DNA from: Hymenobacter metallicola
GTDB taxonomy: Bacteria > Bacteroidota > Bacteroidia > Cytophagales > Hymenobacteraceae
NCBI RefSeq assembly: GCF_004745645.1
Contig: NZ_SRMB01000001.1
Span: 310,001 to 374,000, forward strand
Direction: 5' to 3'
Length of the DNA stretch: 64,000 nt
Made by a program: the position numbers and the translations under genes. The notes below the pieces were generated by a model, which saw only the letters and a list, made by a program, of their open reading frames with translations, was not told the DNA's origin and searched no databases. Positions 35,592 through 42,468 of this stretch are shown in pieces; position 1 is the first letter of the stretch, and each line of letters opens with the position of its first letter.

Positions 35592-35990
35592 TTACGCTTT
35601 CGAAAAGGCAATCAGCTCGTCGCCGAATTCGCTCAGCAGCAGAGCCAGGGAGTTGAACACCGCTTCCAGCTCGGGCAAATCGAGGTGCTCAAGCTGGAGG
35701 GTGTCGCGGAAAATGACCTTGCGGCCCGAGTCGTCGAGCACGAAGGCGCCGTGGATGATGTCGCGGTTTTTCTGGAGCAGGCGCTGGTACACCTCGCAGC
35801 TCGGGCCGGGCAAATCCAGCAGGTGCTGCTCCAGAATCAGCAGGGGCTCGCCGCAGCCCAGCACCAGGTGCTCGATGCCCAGCTCGGGCCGGCTCACGAC
35901 CAGAATATGTGCGGCCGGGTCCTGGTGGTGAATGTCGAAGCCGAGCTCCAGTAAGTAGCGGTAAATTTTGAGGAAGTAGGCGTCGGCCAT
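35592..35990 (-). CDS. Small PspA-operon protein (YjfI/DUF2170- or YbjN-like)
   Basis: 132 residues and first gene of the operon. A helix (YFLKIYRYLLELGF), an antiparallel sheet (AAHILVVSRPELGIEHLVLG, LLILEQHLLD), a helix (SCEVYQRLLQKNRD) and a final strand-helix (KVIFRDTLQLEHLDLPELEA) are the order seen in type III chaperone-like YbjN/DUF2170 proteins. E. coli YjfI is a comparable small protein next to the PspA paralogue YjfJ. Assignment by pattern and position. Confidence 0.6.
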   Translation of the reverse strand: MADAYFLKIYRYLLELGFDIHHQDPAAHILVVSRPELGIEHLVLGCGEPLLILEQHLLDLPGPSCEVYQRLLQKNRDIIHGAFVLDDSGRKVIFRDTLQLEHLDLPELEAVFNSLALLLSEFGDELIAFSKA

Positions 35991-36142
35991 AGCAAGTACT
36001 GAGGTGGAAGAATAGGCGTAAAAGGTAAGGAAAGCTGGGCGGTTGGCGGCGCGGAGGGAGGATTGTTAGCTAATGGCTCAAGAAAATAGCCAATTGATAA
36101 ATGTAGTTGGTGGTTATGTGGTAGCTTTACGGTGCAAGTGTA

Positions 36143-36155
36143 CTCAAAGTTTGAG
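36143..36155. promoter_or_regulatory. Operator-like palindrome 1, CTCAA-AGT-TTGAG
   Basis: Perfect 13-bp inverted repeat 39 bp upstream of the XRE regulator start, in the divergent region shared with the PspA operon. Confidence 0.65.
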
Positions 36156-36160
36156 AGGTG

Positions 36161-36173
36161 CTCAAGTTTTGAG
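36161..36173. promoter_or_regulatory. Operator-like palindrome 2, CTCAA-GTT-TTGAG
   Basis: Same half-sites as palindrome 1, start-to-start distance 18 bp; flanking G/C extends it to 15 bp. A further lone CTCAA half-site occurs at 36077. Confidence 0.65.
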
Positions 36174-36193
36174 CGAAATATTTTTTCCCTGCT

Positions 36194-36985
36194 ATGTCCT
36201 ACGTTGGTAAGAACATCCGCAAGATTCGAACGGTTAAGAAGCTGAGTCAGGCGGCTTTTGCCGAATTATTTGGGTTGGCCCGGCCCAGCGTGGGTGCCTA
36301 CGAAGAAGGCCGCTCCGAACCCAAAATGGAGACCTTGATTCAGATTGCTCAGCATTTTGGCTTGTCCGTCGACTTGCTACTAACAAAAGAGCTAACGGTA
36401 AATGAGCTCTACCACTTCGATATTTACCAGAAAGAAGCCCTGCCCGCACCTACCGCTCAGCCCGCCGCCCGGGCCGACCAGCAGCCCAGCGTGACGCCCT
36501 TCGTGCCAGCCGCCCGTTTGCTCGAATACATTGTGCAGCACCACAGCGCGGCCTTCCTCGACGCGCTGCCCCCGCTTACTTTTCCGCACAGCCTGGGGCC
36601 AGCTACCCGGGCCTTTGAAATCGTAGGGGCCGAAATGCAGCACCAGCAGCAGGGGCTGCGCCACCAGGACGTTATTCTGTGCCGCCGCGTGGATCTGGCC
36701 GCGCCCAACCTGCGGGTACAGCGCATCTACGCCTTCGTCACCCAGAGCAAGCTGCTGGTGCGCCGCCTCTCCGAGCGCCTCTCCGACACCCGTCTGCGGC
36801 TGCGGGCTGATAACCCCGACTACGGCTCCGAGGAATTTGCCCTCGACCAGGCCCTGGAAATCTGGGAGGTAAAGGCCGTATTTACCACTCATTTACGGCC
36901 CCCATCCACGATGGAAGAGCGGCTCACGCGCCTGGAGCGGCAGGTGGAAGAGTTGCTGGCCCGCCTGGGTGAGCAGGAGGACTAA
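36194..36985 (+). CDS. XRE-family regulator with S24-like C-terminal domain
   Basis: 263 residues. The N-terminal HTH is NIRKIRTVKKLSQAAFAELF followed by GLARPSVGAYEEGRSEP. The C-terminal domain follows the LexA/CI S24 fold: FEIVGAEMQ at the position of GDSM, then LRHQDVILCRRVD, IYAFVTQSKLLVRRLSERL and LRADNPDYGSEEF. The nucleophilic Ser and the Lys are not conserved, so self-cleavage is unlikely; the domain probably senses or dimerises. A C-terminal coiled coil follows. Two palindromes upstream are its likely operators, and it may also control the divergent PspA operon. Confidence 0.82.
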   Translation: MSYVGKNIRKIRTVKKLSQAAFAELFGLARPSVGAYEEGRSEPKMETLIQIAQHFGLSVDLLLTKELTVNELYHFDIYQKEALPAPTAQPAARADQQPSVTPFVPAARLLEYIVQHHSAAFLDALPPLTFPHSLGPATRAFEIVGAEMQHQQQGLRHQDVILCRRVDLAAPNLRVQRIYAFVTQSKLLVRRLSERLSDTRLRLRADNPDYGSEEFALDQALEIWEVKAVFTTHLRPPSTMEERLTRLERQVEELLARLGEQED

Positions 36986-37019
36986 GCCAGAGTCGGCGGG
37001 AGTGCGGATATTTGCTCGT

Positions 37020-37892
37020 ATGACACCCCCCATTACACCGGCGCCGGTGCCAACGGCCCTAAAGCTGCTCCGGCTGAAGTTTCGGTTGTTGACCGTTATT
37101 TCTACCACAGTCGCCTTTCAATCAGCGTGGCGGCTGTTTACCACGCCGCGTAAGCTAGCAGTCAAGGTTTGGGAAGCCGCGGCCCTGGCTGATGCTCGGC
37201 GGTTTGAAGTGCCGTTTGAGCAGGGGCACGTAGTTGCCTACGAGTGGAACCCCGCGGGGAAGCGCACCGTGCTGCTGGTGCACGGCTGGGAACACCGGGC
37301 CAGCTTCTGGGGGGCCTTTGCCCAAGGCTTAGTAGCGGCCGGCTACCGGGTAATAGCCTTTGATGGGCCGGCCCACGGTGCTTCCTCGGGCCGGCGCACT
37401 ACCCTGCCCATGTTTGGAGCTGCCATTCAGACCGTGGCTGACCAAGTAGGGCCAATCTGGGGCGTGGTGGCGCACTCGTTTGGGGCCGCGGCCACGGCGG
37501 GGCTGCCAGTGCACTTTAATAATGGCCAGTTGCTGCCACGGCTAGTGCTGCTGAGTGTGCCGGGCAGCACGCCGGCCGTGTTTCAGCGCTTTGCCGACCT
37601 GCTCGAGCTGCCCGGCAGTGTATTGGCCCGCATGACGGAGTTTGCCGAGGCCCGGCACGGCCGCCGCTCCGAAAGCTACAGCCTAACCCAGGTGGGCCAC
37701 CAAGTGCCGGCCGAGCGGGCCTTGCTGCTCCACGACCGGGCCGACGAAACCATTCCTTTCCACGAAGCCGAGGCCATTGCCCGCAGTTGGCCCGGCCTCG
37801 ACTTCCGACCCACCACCGGGCTGGGTCACAACCGCATCATGCGCGACCCGGACGTAATCAGCCAGGTAGTAGCGTTTTTGCAGCCCGAATGA
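37020..37892 (+). CDS. Alpha/beta hydrolase
   Basis: 290 residues from the ATG at 37020; a GTG at 36969 would overlap the regulator gene by 17 bp. VLLVHGWEHRASFWGAFAQG, DGPAHGAS, nucleophile elbow VVAHSFGAAA, Asp region LLHDRADETIPF and His in TTGLGHNRIM. Likely cotranscribed with the XRE gene. Substrate unknown. Confidence 0.85.
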   Translation: MTPPITPAPVPTALKLLRLKFRLLTVISTTVAFQSAWRLFTTPRKLAVKVWEAAALADARRFEVPFEQGHVVAYEWNPAGKRTVLLVHGWEHRASFWGAFAQGLVAAGYRVIAFDGPAHGASSGRRTTLPMFGAAIQTVADQVGPIWGVVAHSFGAAATAGLPVHFNNGQLLPRLVLLSVPGSTPAVFQRFADLLELPGSVLARMTEFAEARHGRRSESYSLTQVGHQVPAERALLLHDRADETIPFHEAEAIARSWPGLDFRPTTGLGHNRIMRDPDVISQVVAFLQPE

Positions 37893-37927
37893 GGTGCCGC
37901 TGCGGCGGGCAGTGTGCTACACCACGT

Positions 37928-37990
37928 GTCCTTGTGAGGAGGTACGACATTCCGCGCATCAAGCGGCGTCAATCCGTCCGCGGAAATGTG
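37928..37990 (+). repeat. 63-bp dispersed repeat, copy 1
   Basis: Begins GTCCTTGTGAGGAGGTACGA and ends ATCCGTCCGCGGAAATGTG. A second full copy is at 50577-50639 with about seven differences. Confidence 0.7.
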
Positions 37991-38007
37991 CGGAGCAACC
38001 TTAACTG

Positions 38008-38041
38008 AAAAGCCCTTACTACACGCAGTAGTAAGGGCTTT
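38008..38041. terminator. Terminator after hydrolase gene
   Basis: AAAGCCCTTACTAC / GTAGTAAGGGCTTT around a five-base loop. Confidence 0.85.
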
Positions 38042-38071
38042 CTGGTAAAAGAGTATTGGTCACTGCGCAGA

Positions 38072-38103
38072 GGCCGGATTGCTTCGTTCCTCGCAACGGC
38101 ACG
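38072..38103. repeat. Short repeat containing GGATTGCTTCGTTCCTCGCAA
   Basis: Core GATTGCTTCGTTCCTCGCAA resembles a short interspersed element (TTGCGAGGAACGAAGCAATC) present in many bacterial genomes. One copy here, downstream of the terminator. Confidence 0.4.
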
Positions 38104-38138
38104 TTTTTCTATTGCTCCCATTCAACCACCTCGATACA

Positions 38139-39131
38139 CTAAATAGTGTCATGGCCCTCGGCGGCGAGTTGGCGGAGCAGGTCGCGCATCTCGGTGGGTT
38201 CTTGGAGTAGGGGCAGGATGCGCTGTAGATATTCGGCTTCGGCCCGCAGGTGGCGCTTCACCTGACGCAGCTCGGCTTCCTGCTTTTTGCCGGTGGCCGC
38301 AAAGGCGTTGCTCGTGCCGTATTTAAGTTCATTCATACGCTGCTTGAGTTCGTCCTGCTGTTGGCGCAGGGCCTTGGTATAGCGAGCCAGCAAGTCTTCC
38401 GACTCGGAGTCGGTGCTGCCGGGCGCGTGCTCGGAAAGCAGCTGTAATAGGGTGTACAGGTCGTTGGCCTCGTAAGCCCGGGTGATTTGCTGCATCCGCT
38501 CGGTTTTTTCCTGGGCCAGGGCGGGGTCGCGCTCCAGGTCGGGGTGGTTGGCCCGGGCCAGCTGCCGATACAGATTCTTGGTGTTGCCCAGCAGCTTCTG
38601 CTGCTCTTCCAACGCTGCTTTTTCGGCCTCCCGGGCTTTTTTGCTCTTGGCTTGGCGCTTTTGCGGTCCGGAGGCACCCGGGCTAGTTGCCGCCGAATCG
38701 ACTGGTGGCTGGTCGGCGGTTTTTTCCGGCGAATTCATAGCTCGTGCAGCTGCGTGACGCTGCACGATATCCGCTACGTCTTCCCCAAACCGGTTTTGCA
38801 GCGACTTGGCATTGTTCAGAATCAACTCTTCAATCTGGCGGTGCTCGGCGCGGCTGAAGTAGGGCAGGAGCAGGGCTTCTTCCAGCGGTTCAAACAAGCC
38901 GCGGCGGGCCGCTACTACCGTTTGCGCCAGGGGCCCGACCTGCTGCCAGTAGCGGCGCCGGCCCTCCGCTTGCCCGGTTTCCAGCTCCCGCAGCCGTTCC
39001 CGCAGGTTTTCCACATCCTGAATGGCCTGGCGGAACGCCTGCTGAGCGGGCGTGCCCGGGGCTGTTTCCGGTACGCGGGTTGGCAAAGCGTTGGCAGCGG
39101 GCAAGTCGGTGGCGGGGTTGTGCAGGTTCAT
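38139..39131 (-). CDS. J-domain-like protein
   Basis: 330 residues from the ATG at 39131. Two long helical segments flank a J-like module: NTKNLYRQLARANHPDLERD with the HPD signature, then EKTERMQQITRAYEANDLYT. The linker (residues about 145-185) is Pro/Ser/Lys-rich. The C-terminal coiled coil is ARYTKALRQQQDELKQRMNE. Probably a DnaK co-chaperone of unknown client; the 5' end overlaps nothing, but the histone-deacetylase gene lies 125 bp upstream on the same strand. Confidence 0.7.
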   Translation of the reverse strand: MNLHNPATDLPAANALPTRVPETAPGTPAQQAFRQAIQDVENLRERLRELETGQAEGRRRYWQQVGPLAQTVVAARRGLFEPLEEALLLPYFSRAEHRQIEELILNNAKSLQNRFGEDVADIVQRHAAARAMNSPEKTADQPPVDSAATSPGASGPQKRQAKSKKAREAEKAALEEQQKLLGNTKNLYRQLARANHPDLERDPALAQEKTERMQQITRAYEANDLYTLLQLLSEHAPGSTDSESEDLLARYTKALRQQQDELKQRMNELKYGTSNAFAATGKKQEAELRQVKRHLRAEAEYLQRILPLLQEPTEMRDLLRQLAAEGHDTI

Positions 39132-39256
39132 AGCGCAAAGGTAACGCAGCAAACCAGGTGTAAGGCGAAGTGGCACTTCGCGAATCGTTGCACGACAACC
39201 GGTAGGGCAGTAGCAAGGGCTTGCCAAATGCAGCTTCGCTTGGTAAGCGTACTTGC

Positions 39257-40159
39257 TCACCCAAACAGCTCGTACGCTACCCGAAAGGTGTTGCAGTGGG
39301 CATCCACAATGTCGCCGATTCGCTCGGAGTAGCCCCCGCCCATGCTCACGGCCACGGGCAGGCGGTGTTGCTTACACAGGCCCAGCACAAACTCGTCCCG
39401 GGCCCGACAGCCGGCTTGGGTCAGGGCCAGTTTGCCGAGCTTGTCGGTGGCCAGTACATCCACGCCGGCCTGGAAAAATACGAAATCAGGCTCCACCTGC
39501 TCCAGCAGACCCGGCAGCACGGCCGTAAGCTGCTGCAGATACCCCGCATCGTCAAGACCCAGGGGTAGGGCCACGTCCAGGTCCGACTGCTCCTTGCGCA
39601 GCGGGTAGTTGGCTCCGGCGTGCATGCTGAAGGTAAACACACGGGGCTCGTGCTGGAAAATGCGGGCCGTGCCGTCGCCTTGGTGCACGTCCAGATCCAC
39701 GACCAGCACCTGCTGTGCCAGTCCGTGGTGCAGCAGGTGGGCGGCGGCAATGGCAAGGTCGTTGAGGACGCAGAATCCTTCGCCCCGGTCGGCAAAGGCA
39801 TGGTGGGTTCCGCCGGCCAGATTCAGGCCAATACCATCGAGCAGAGCCCGCCGCGCCGACTGCAGCGTGCCCGCCGAGCTGCTCAACGAGCGAAGCACGA
39901 GCCGCTCGCTCTGCGGCAACCCCAGGCGGCGCACTTCCTGAATCGAAAGCTGCTGGTCGCGCACCCTGCGCCAGTACTCGGGGGTGTGCACCCGCAGCAC
40001 GTCTTCCTCACTGCACAGCCCCGGGTCGTAGAAGTCGTGGGGTGGGGCAATGCCTTGCCAGAGCAGCTGCTCCCGAATCAGTTCGTACTTGGCAATGGGA
40101 AAACGGTGGCCGGCGGGTAAGTCTAACGTATAACGCTCGGATGTGGCAAGGCAGGGCAT
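39257..40159 (-). CDS. Histone deacetylase superfamily enzyme
   Basis: 300 residues. LNLAGGTHHAFADRGEGFCV, DLDVHQGDGTARIF with the zinc Asp-x-His pair, TFSMHAGANYP, FFQAGVDVLATDKLG (second zinc Asp) and the GGGYS motif are all present. Bacterial members act on acetylpolyamines, acetoin-related or acetylated small molecules and proteins. Substrate unknown. Monocistronic or joined with the J-domain gene. Confidence 0.92.
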   Translation of the reverse strand: MPCLATSERYTLDLPAGHRFPIAKYELIREQLLWQGIAPPHDFYDPGLCSEEDVLRVHTPEYWRRVRDQQLSIQEVRRLGLPQSERLVLRSLSSSAGTLQSARRALLDGIGLNLAGGTHHAFADRGEGFCVLNDLAIAAAHLLHHGLAQQVLVVDLDVHQGDGTARIFQHEPRVFTFSMHAGANYPLRKEQSDLDVALPLGLDDAGYLQQLTAVLPGLLEQVEPDFVFFQAGVDVLATDKLGKLALTQAGCRARDEFVLGLCKQHRLPVAVSMGGGYSERIGDIVDAHCNTFRVAYELFG

Positions 40160-40479
40160 AACTCGGCAAAACAGGGAGGCAGGAACGTCCTTCTACGGCA
40201 GCGCCGGCCCGCGGGGGCAAATGGCTTCTGCCGTTACCCTAGGGGCATTGGTGATTATCTTAGGTAAACTAGGACCGCCTGTTCTACCCGATATTCAGTT
40301 GCTGCGGCAGCCTAACGCACGTTGTTGTGTGACTATTTTTTATTCGAACAGGAAAGCCATGCTGAATTTATGTAGTGTTCCTGAGCGATATGCATACTCG
40401 TTGAACTAGTCTATTCGTAACTCAATCATTGAACCTGTTTTGCGCTGAAAAAAAATATTTAAATTATTTTTCGAACTTA
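40160..40479. other. Intergenic, increasingly AT-rich, no gene seen
   Basis: GC-rich at the left and strongly AT-rich from about 40320 on. No domain-bearing frame on either strand. The AT-rich part probably is upstream promoter sequence for the small transcript at 40.5 kb. Confidence 0.5.
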
Positions 40480-40511
40480 TTTGGTGGATACAAAAACTCC
40501 CTTCATATTTG
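40480..40511 (+). promoter_or_regulatory. Bacteroidota-type promoter
   Basis: TTTG at 40480-40483, twenty bases, then CATATTTG at 40504-40511, close to the TTTG / TAnnTTTG consensus for the primary sigma factor of the phylum. It would start transcription about 25 bases before the small ORF at 40545. Confidence 0.5.
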
Positions 40512-40544
40512 CATCACTCAACCACTAAACGACAACTCAAAACC

Positions 40545-40622
40545 ATGCTCCGCTCCTTTAACTACACCAGCAAGCAAGAAGGTATGAAGCCAGGGGCTTC
40601 CGCCTCGGTTCGGTATAGCTAA
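40545..40622 (+). CDS. 25-residue leader peptide or small protein
   Basis: MLRSFNYTSKQEGMKPGASA then SVRYS, stop at 40622. It has a promoter-like element in front and a strong hairpin terminator 29 bases behind, so a transcript of about 170 nt is expected. Could be a leader peptide, a short sRNA with incidental ORF, or a genuine microprotein. No homologue recognised. Confidence 0.4.
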   Translation: MLRSFNYTSKQEGMKPGASASVRYS

Positions 40623-40650
40623 GTAGCAGCAGGTTTTCCTGATACTTCCG

Positions 40651-40687
40651 CCACCCGAACCCCAGAAGGTTCGGGTGGTTTGTTTTT
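40651..40687 (+). terminator. Strong terminator of the small transcript
   Basis: CCACCCGAAC / GTTCGGGTGG stem with a T-rich tail TTTGTTTTT. Confidence 0.85.
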
Positions 40688-40709
40688 CAGCCCTTTATAT
40701 CCTTCGGCC

Positions 40710-40820
40710 ATGTACCTCTTGCAGGACAGCTTTACTCACCAATCGGAATCCAAACGGCCACTGCGCCGGGACTGGAACGGGTGCGGCCGGGATTTTTTGT
40801 CGAACAATTCTCGTAGGTAA
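40710..40820 (+). CDS. 36-residue ORF between two terminators
   Basis: MYLLQDSFTHQSESKRPLRR then DWNGCGRDFLSNNSRR, stop at 40820, followed by a terminator at 40841. Basic, one Cys. Only the position between two terminators speaks for it. Low confidence. Confidence 0.25.
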   Translation: MYLLQDSFTHQSESKRPLRRDWNGCGRDFLSNNSRR

Positions 40821-40840
40821 ATACTACGTGACTGATTCGT

Positions 40841-40877
40841 AAAAAAGCCCGGTTTCTCCCTGAAGCCGGGCTTTTTT
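40841..40877. terminator. Terminator upstream of the PcfJ-like gene
   Basis: AGCCCGG / CCGGGCT stem with A6 and T6 flanks. It isolates the RNA-repair operon from upstream transcription. Confidence 0.85.
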
Positions 40878-41015
40878 ATACTTATAAATTCGCGGAAAAA
40901 TAATTTCCCGCGACGCGGAAAAGCTATGCCTAATTGGTAAAGTATTAAATTAAGAATCGCGTCAAATTTGCGATAAATGCGAATTTAATTTCCCGCTCTT
41001 TTAAAATAAAACATC

Positions 41016-41180
41016 ATGTACGAAAGCTTCAGAATTTTACTCGCTACGCCTACTGCCAAGGCCACGTCTCACTCTGATTTTTCAATCGGTAATATCCCTC
41101 GTGCAGGGAATCCACCCGGATGTCTAACCGCCACAAGCCCGTACCCTATTCCCTCTGGGAAGCCCAACAGGCCCGCATAG
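41016..41180 (+). CDS. 54-residue ORF overlapping the start of the PcfJ-like gene
   Basis: Begins MYESFRILLATPTAKATSHS in an AT-rich context (TAAAATAAAACATCATG) and runs 61 bp into the next gene in another frame. May be a leader ORF that couples translation, or chance. No domain. Confidence 0.25.
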   Translation: MYESFRILLATPTAKATSHSDFSIGNIPRAGNPPGCLTATSPYPIPSGKPNRPA

Positions 41181-42421
41181 TACTTGCCGCGTCTAAGCGC
41201 CTGAACTGGCGCCGCTGGACTCTCCCCGAGCAGGTCGAGCACCTGCTCTCCCTCTACGGCCCGCTGCCGCTCATCGAAGCCCGATTGGGTGAACAATCGG
41301 CGCTGACTGCCTTTTACCGCCACTGCCTGCACGAAAAGCAAGGCCCGTGGCGTGACCAGTGCGCCGGCTTGCTCCGGGGCCTGGCCCAGAAACGGACCGA
41401 GCTATTGTGGCGGCCCGAACTGGCCCCAGCCCTGGCAGCAGTGGCCAAGTGTATGCCCCACCGCTGCCGGCAACTGGCCGACTGGCACCCCCGCAGCCGC
41501 AACCCGTTTCGGCAGCTGGAAAGCCTGGTGCGCCACCTCTTCGACCAGTACGGCGACGTGCCGGCCTGGCTGATCAACTCCTGGACGGCGGGCCGCCTGC
41601 ACGACGGCCTCGACGTGGCTGCCCTGACCGTTCACCTCGGGCGGGGAGAAGCGCTACGCACCTTTCCGGGGCTGCCAGTGCCGCTGAGTCGCAAGACGGA
41701 ACACTACCTGCGCCTGGCCCCAGCGGGCTACACGTTTCTGCACGCTTTGCGCTACGCCCAGCTCGCCGCCCGCGACCAACTCGGCTGGCTCGGGCCGGTG
41801 CTCGACTCCCGCCTGGGCCGGTGCCTGGGGCGCGACGATGAGTTCTGGCTGCGCGTGGTGGACTTTTTTGCCGCGGCCCCCATGGTCGACCCCTACCAGC
41901 TGGGGCCCGTGTGCGACTGGATTCACCAGAAGCGGACCGTGGGCCTGGGCGACGAGCAGGCCCAGCCGGGCTTCTCGCTCAAGGGCCGCTCCATGCATAG
42001 TCTGCTGGCGCACACGGCGCAGTGGCACCAGCACCTCAGCCAAGCCGCCCGCCGGCCGCCCGAGCCCAGCCTGACGCTGAGCACAAGCTGGGAGCCGTTG
42101 CCGGTGCCCGACTTTGCCGGGGGCGGCAAGTTTCCGGTACGCATCACCCAGCTGCGCACCTACGGCGAGTTGCTAACGGAAGGCCGCAGCCTGCGGCACT
42201 GCGTGGCGTCTTATCTGGACGCCTGCCGGCGGGGGCGCAGCGGCATCTTTTCTCTGACCCTCAACGGCACCCGCACCGTGACGCTGGAAGTGCAGGCCAA
42301 CCGTACCGTGGTGCAAGCCCGGGGCCTGTTCAACCGCCGCCCCAACGATGAGGAAGCCCTCTGGGTGCAACGCTGGGCTGCCCATAACCGCCTGCTGGTG
42401 CCCAGGCACCTGCTGAGTTAG
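41120..42421 (+). CDS. PcfJ-like protein
   Basis: 433 residues. The C-terminal region holds the PcfJ-like signature: ITQLRTYGELLTEGRSLRHC then VASYLDACRRGRSGIFSLTL then RTVTLEVQANRTVVQARGLF and FNRRPNDEEALWVQRWAAHN. The N-terminal 300 residues are helical and rich in Arg/Trp/His. PcfJ-like proteins are found on plasmids and in accessory loci; their biochemical role is unknown. It stands 47 bp before the Ro60 gene on the same strand, so it is the likely first gene of the RNA-repair operon and may bind RNA. Confidence 0.75.
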   Translation: MSNRHKPVPYSLWEAQQARIVLAASKRLNWRRWTLPEQVEHLLSLYGPLPLIEARLGEQSALTAFYRHCLHEKQGPWRDQCAGLLRGLAQKRTELLWRPELAPALAAVAKCMPHRCRQLADWHPRSRNPFRQLESLVRHLFDQYGDVPAWLINSWTAGRLHDGLDVAALTVHLGRGEALRTFPGLPVPLSRKTEHYLRLAPAGYTFLHALRYAQLAARDQLGWLGPVLDSRLGRCLGRDDEFWLRVVDFFAAAPMVDPYQLGPVCDWIHQKRTVGLGDEQAQPGFSLKGRSMHSLLAHTAQWHQHLSQAARRPPEPSLTLSTSWEPLPVPDFAGGGKFPVRITQLRTYGELLTEGRSLRHCVASYLDACRRGRSGIFSLTLNGTRTVTLEVQANRTVVQARGLFNRRPNDEEALWVQRWAAHNRLLVPRHLLS

Positions 42422-42468
42422 GTAGCTGTCAGTCGCTGAAACTCAATATCTCACAACTTCACCCCGTC

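Noticed and set aside
36100..36190. Bacteroidota -33/-7 promoter for the XRE gene using TTTG at 36150 and TATTTTTT at 36179
   Set aside because: Spacing is too long and the start site would fall on the start codon; the palindromes are better read as operators.
38139..39260. Full 373-codon version of the J-domain gene
   Set aside because: The first 43 codons show no coding character; the ATG at 39131 is the better start.
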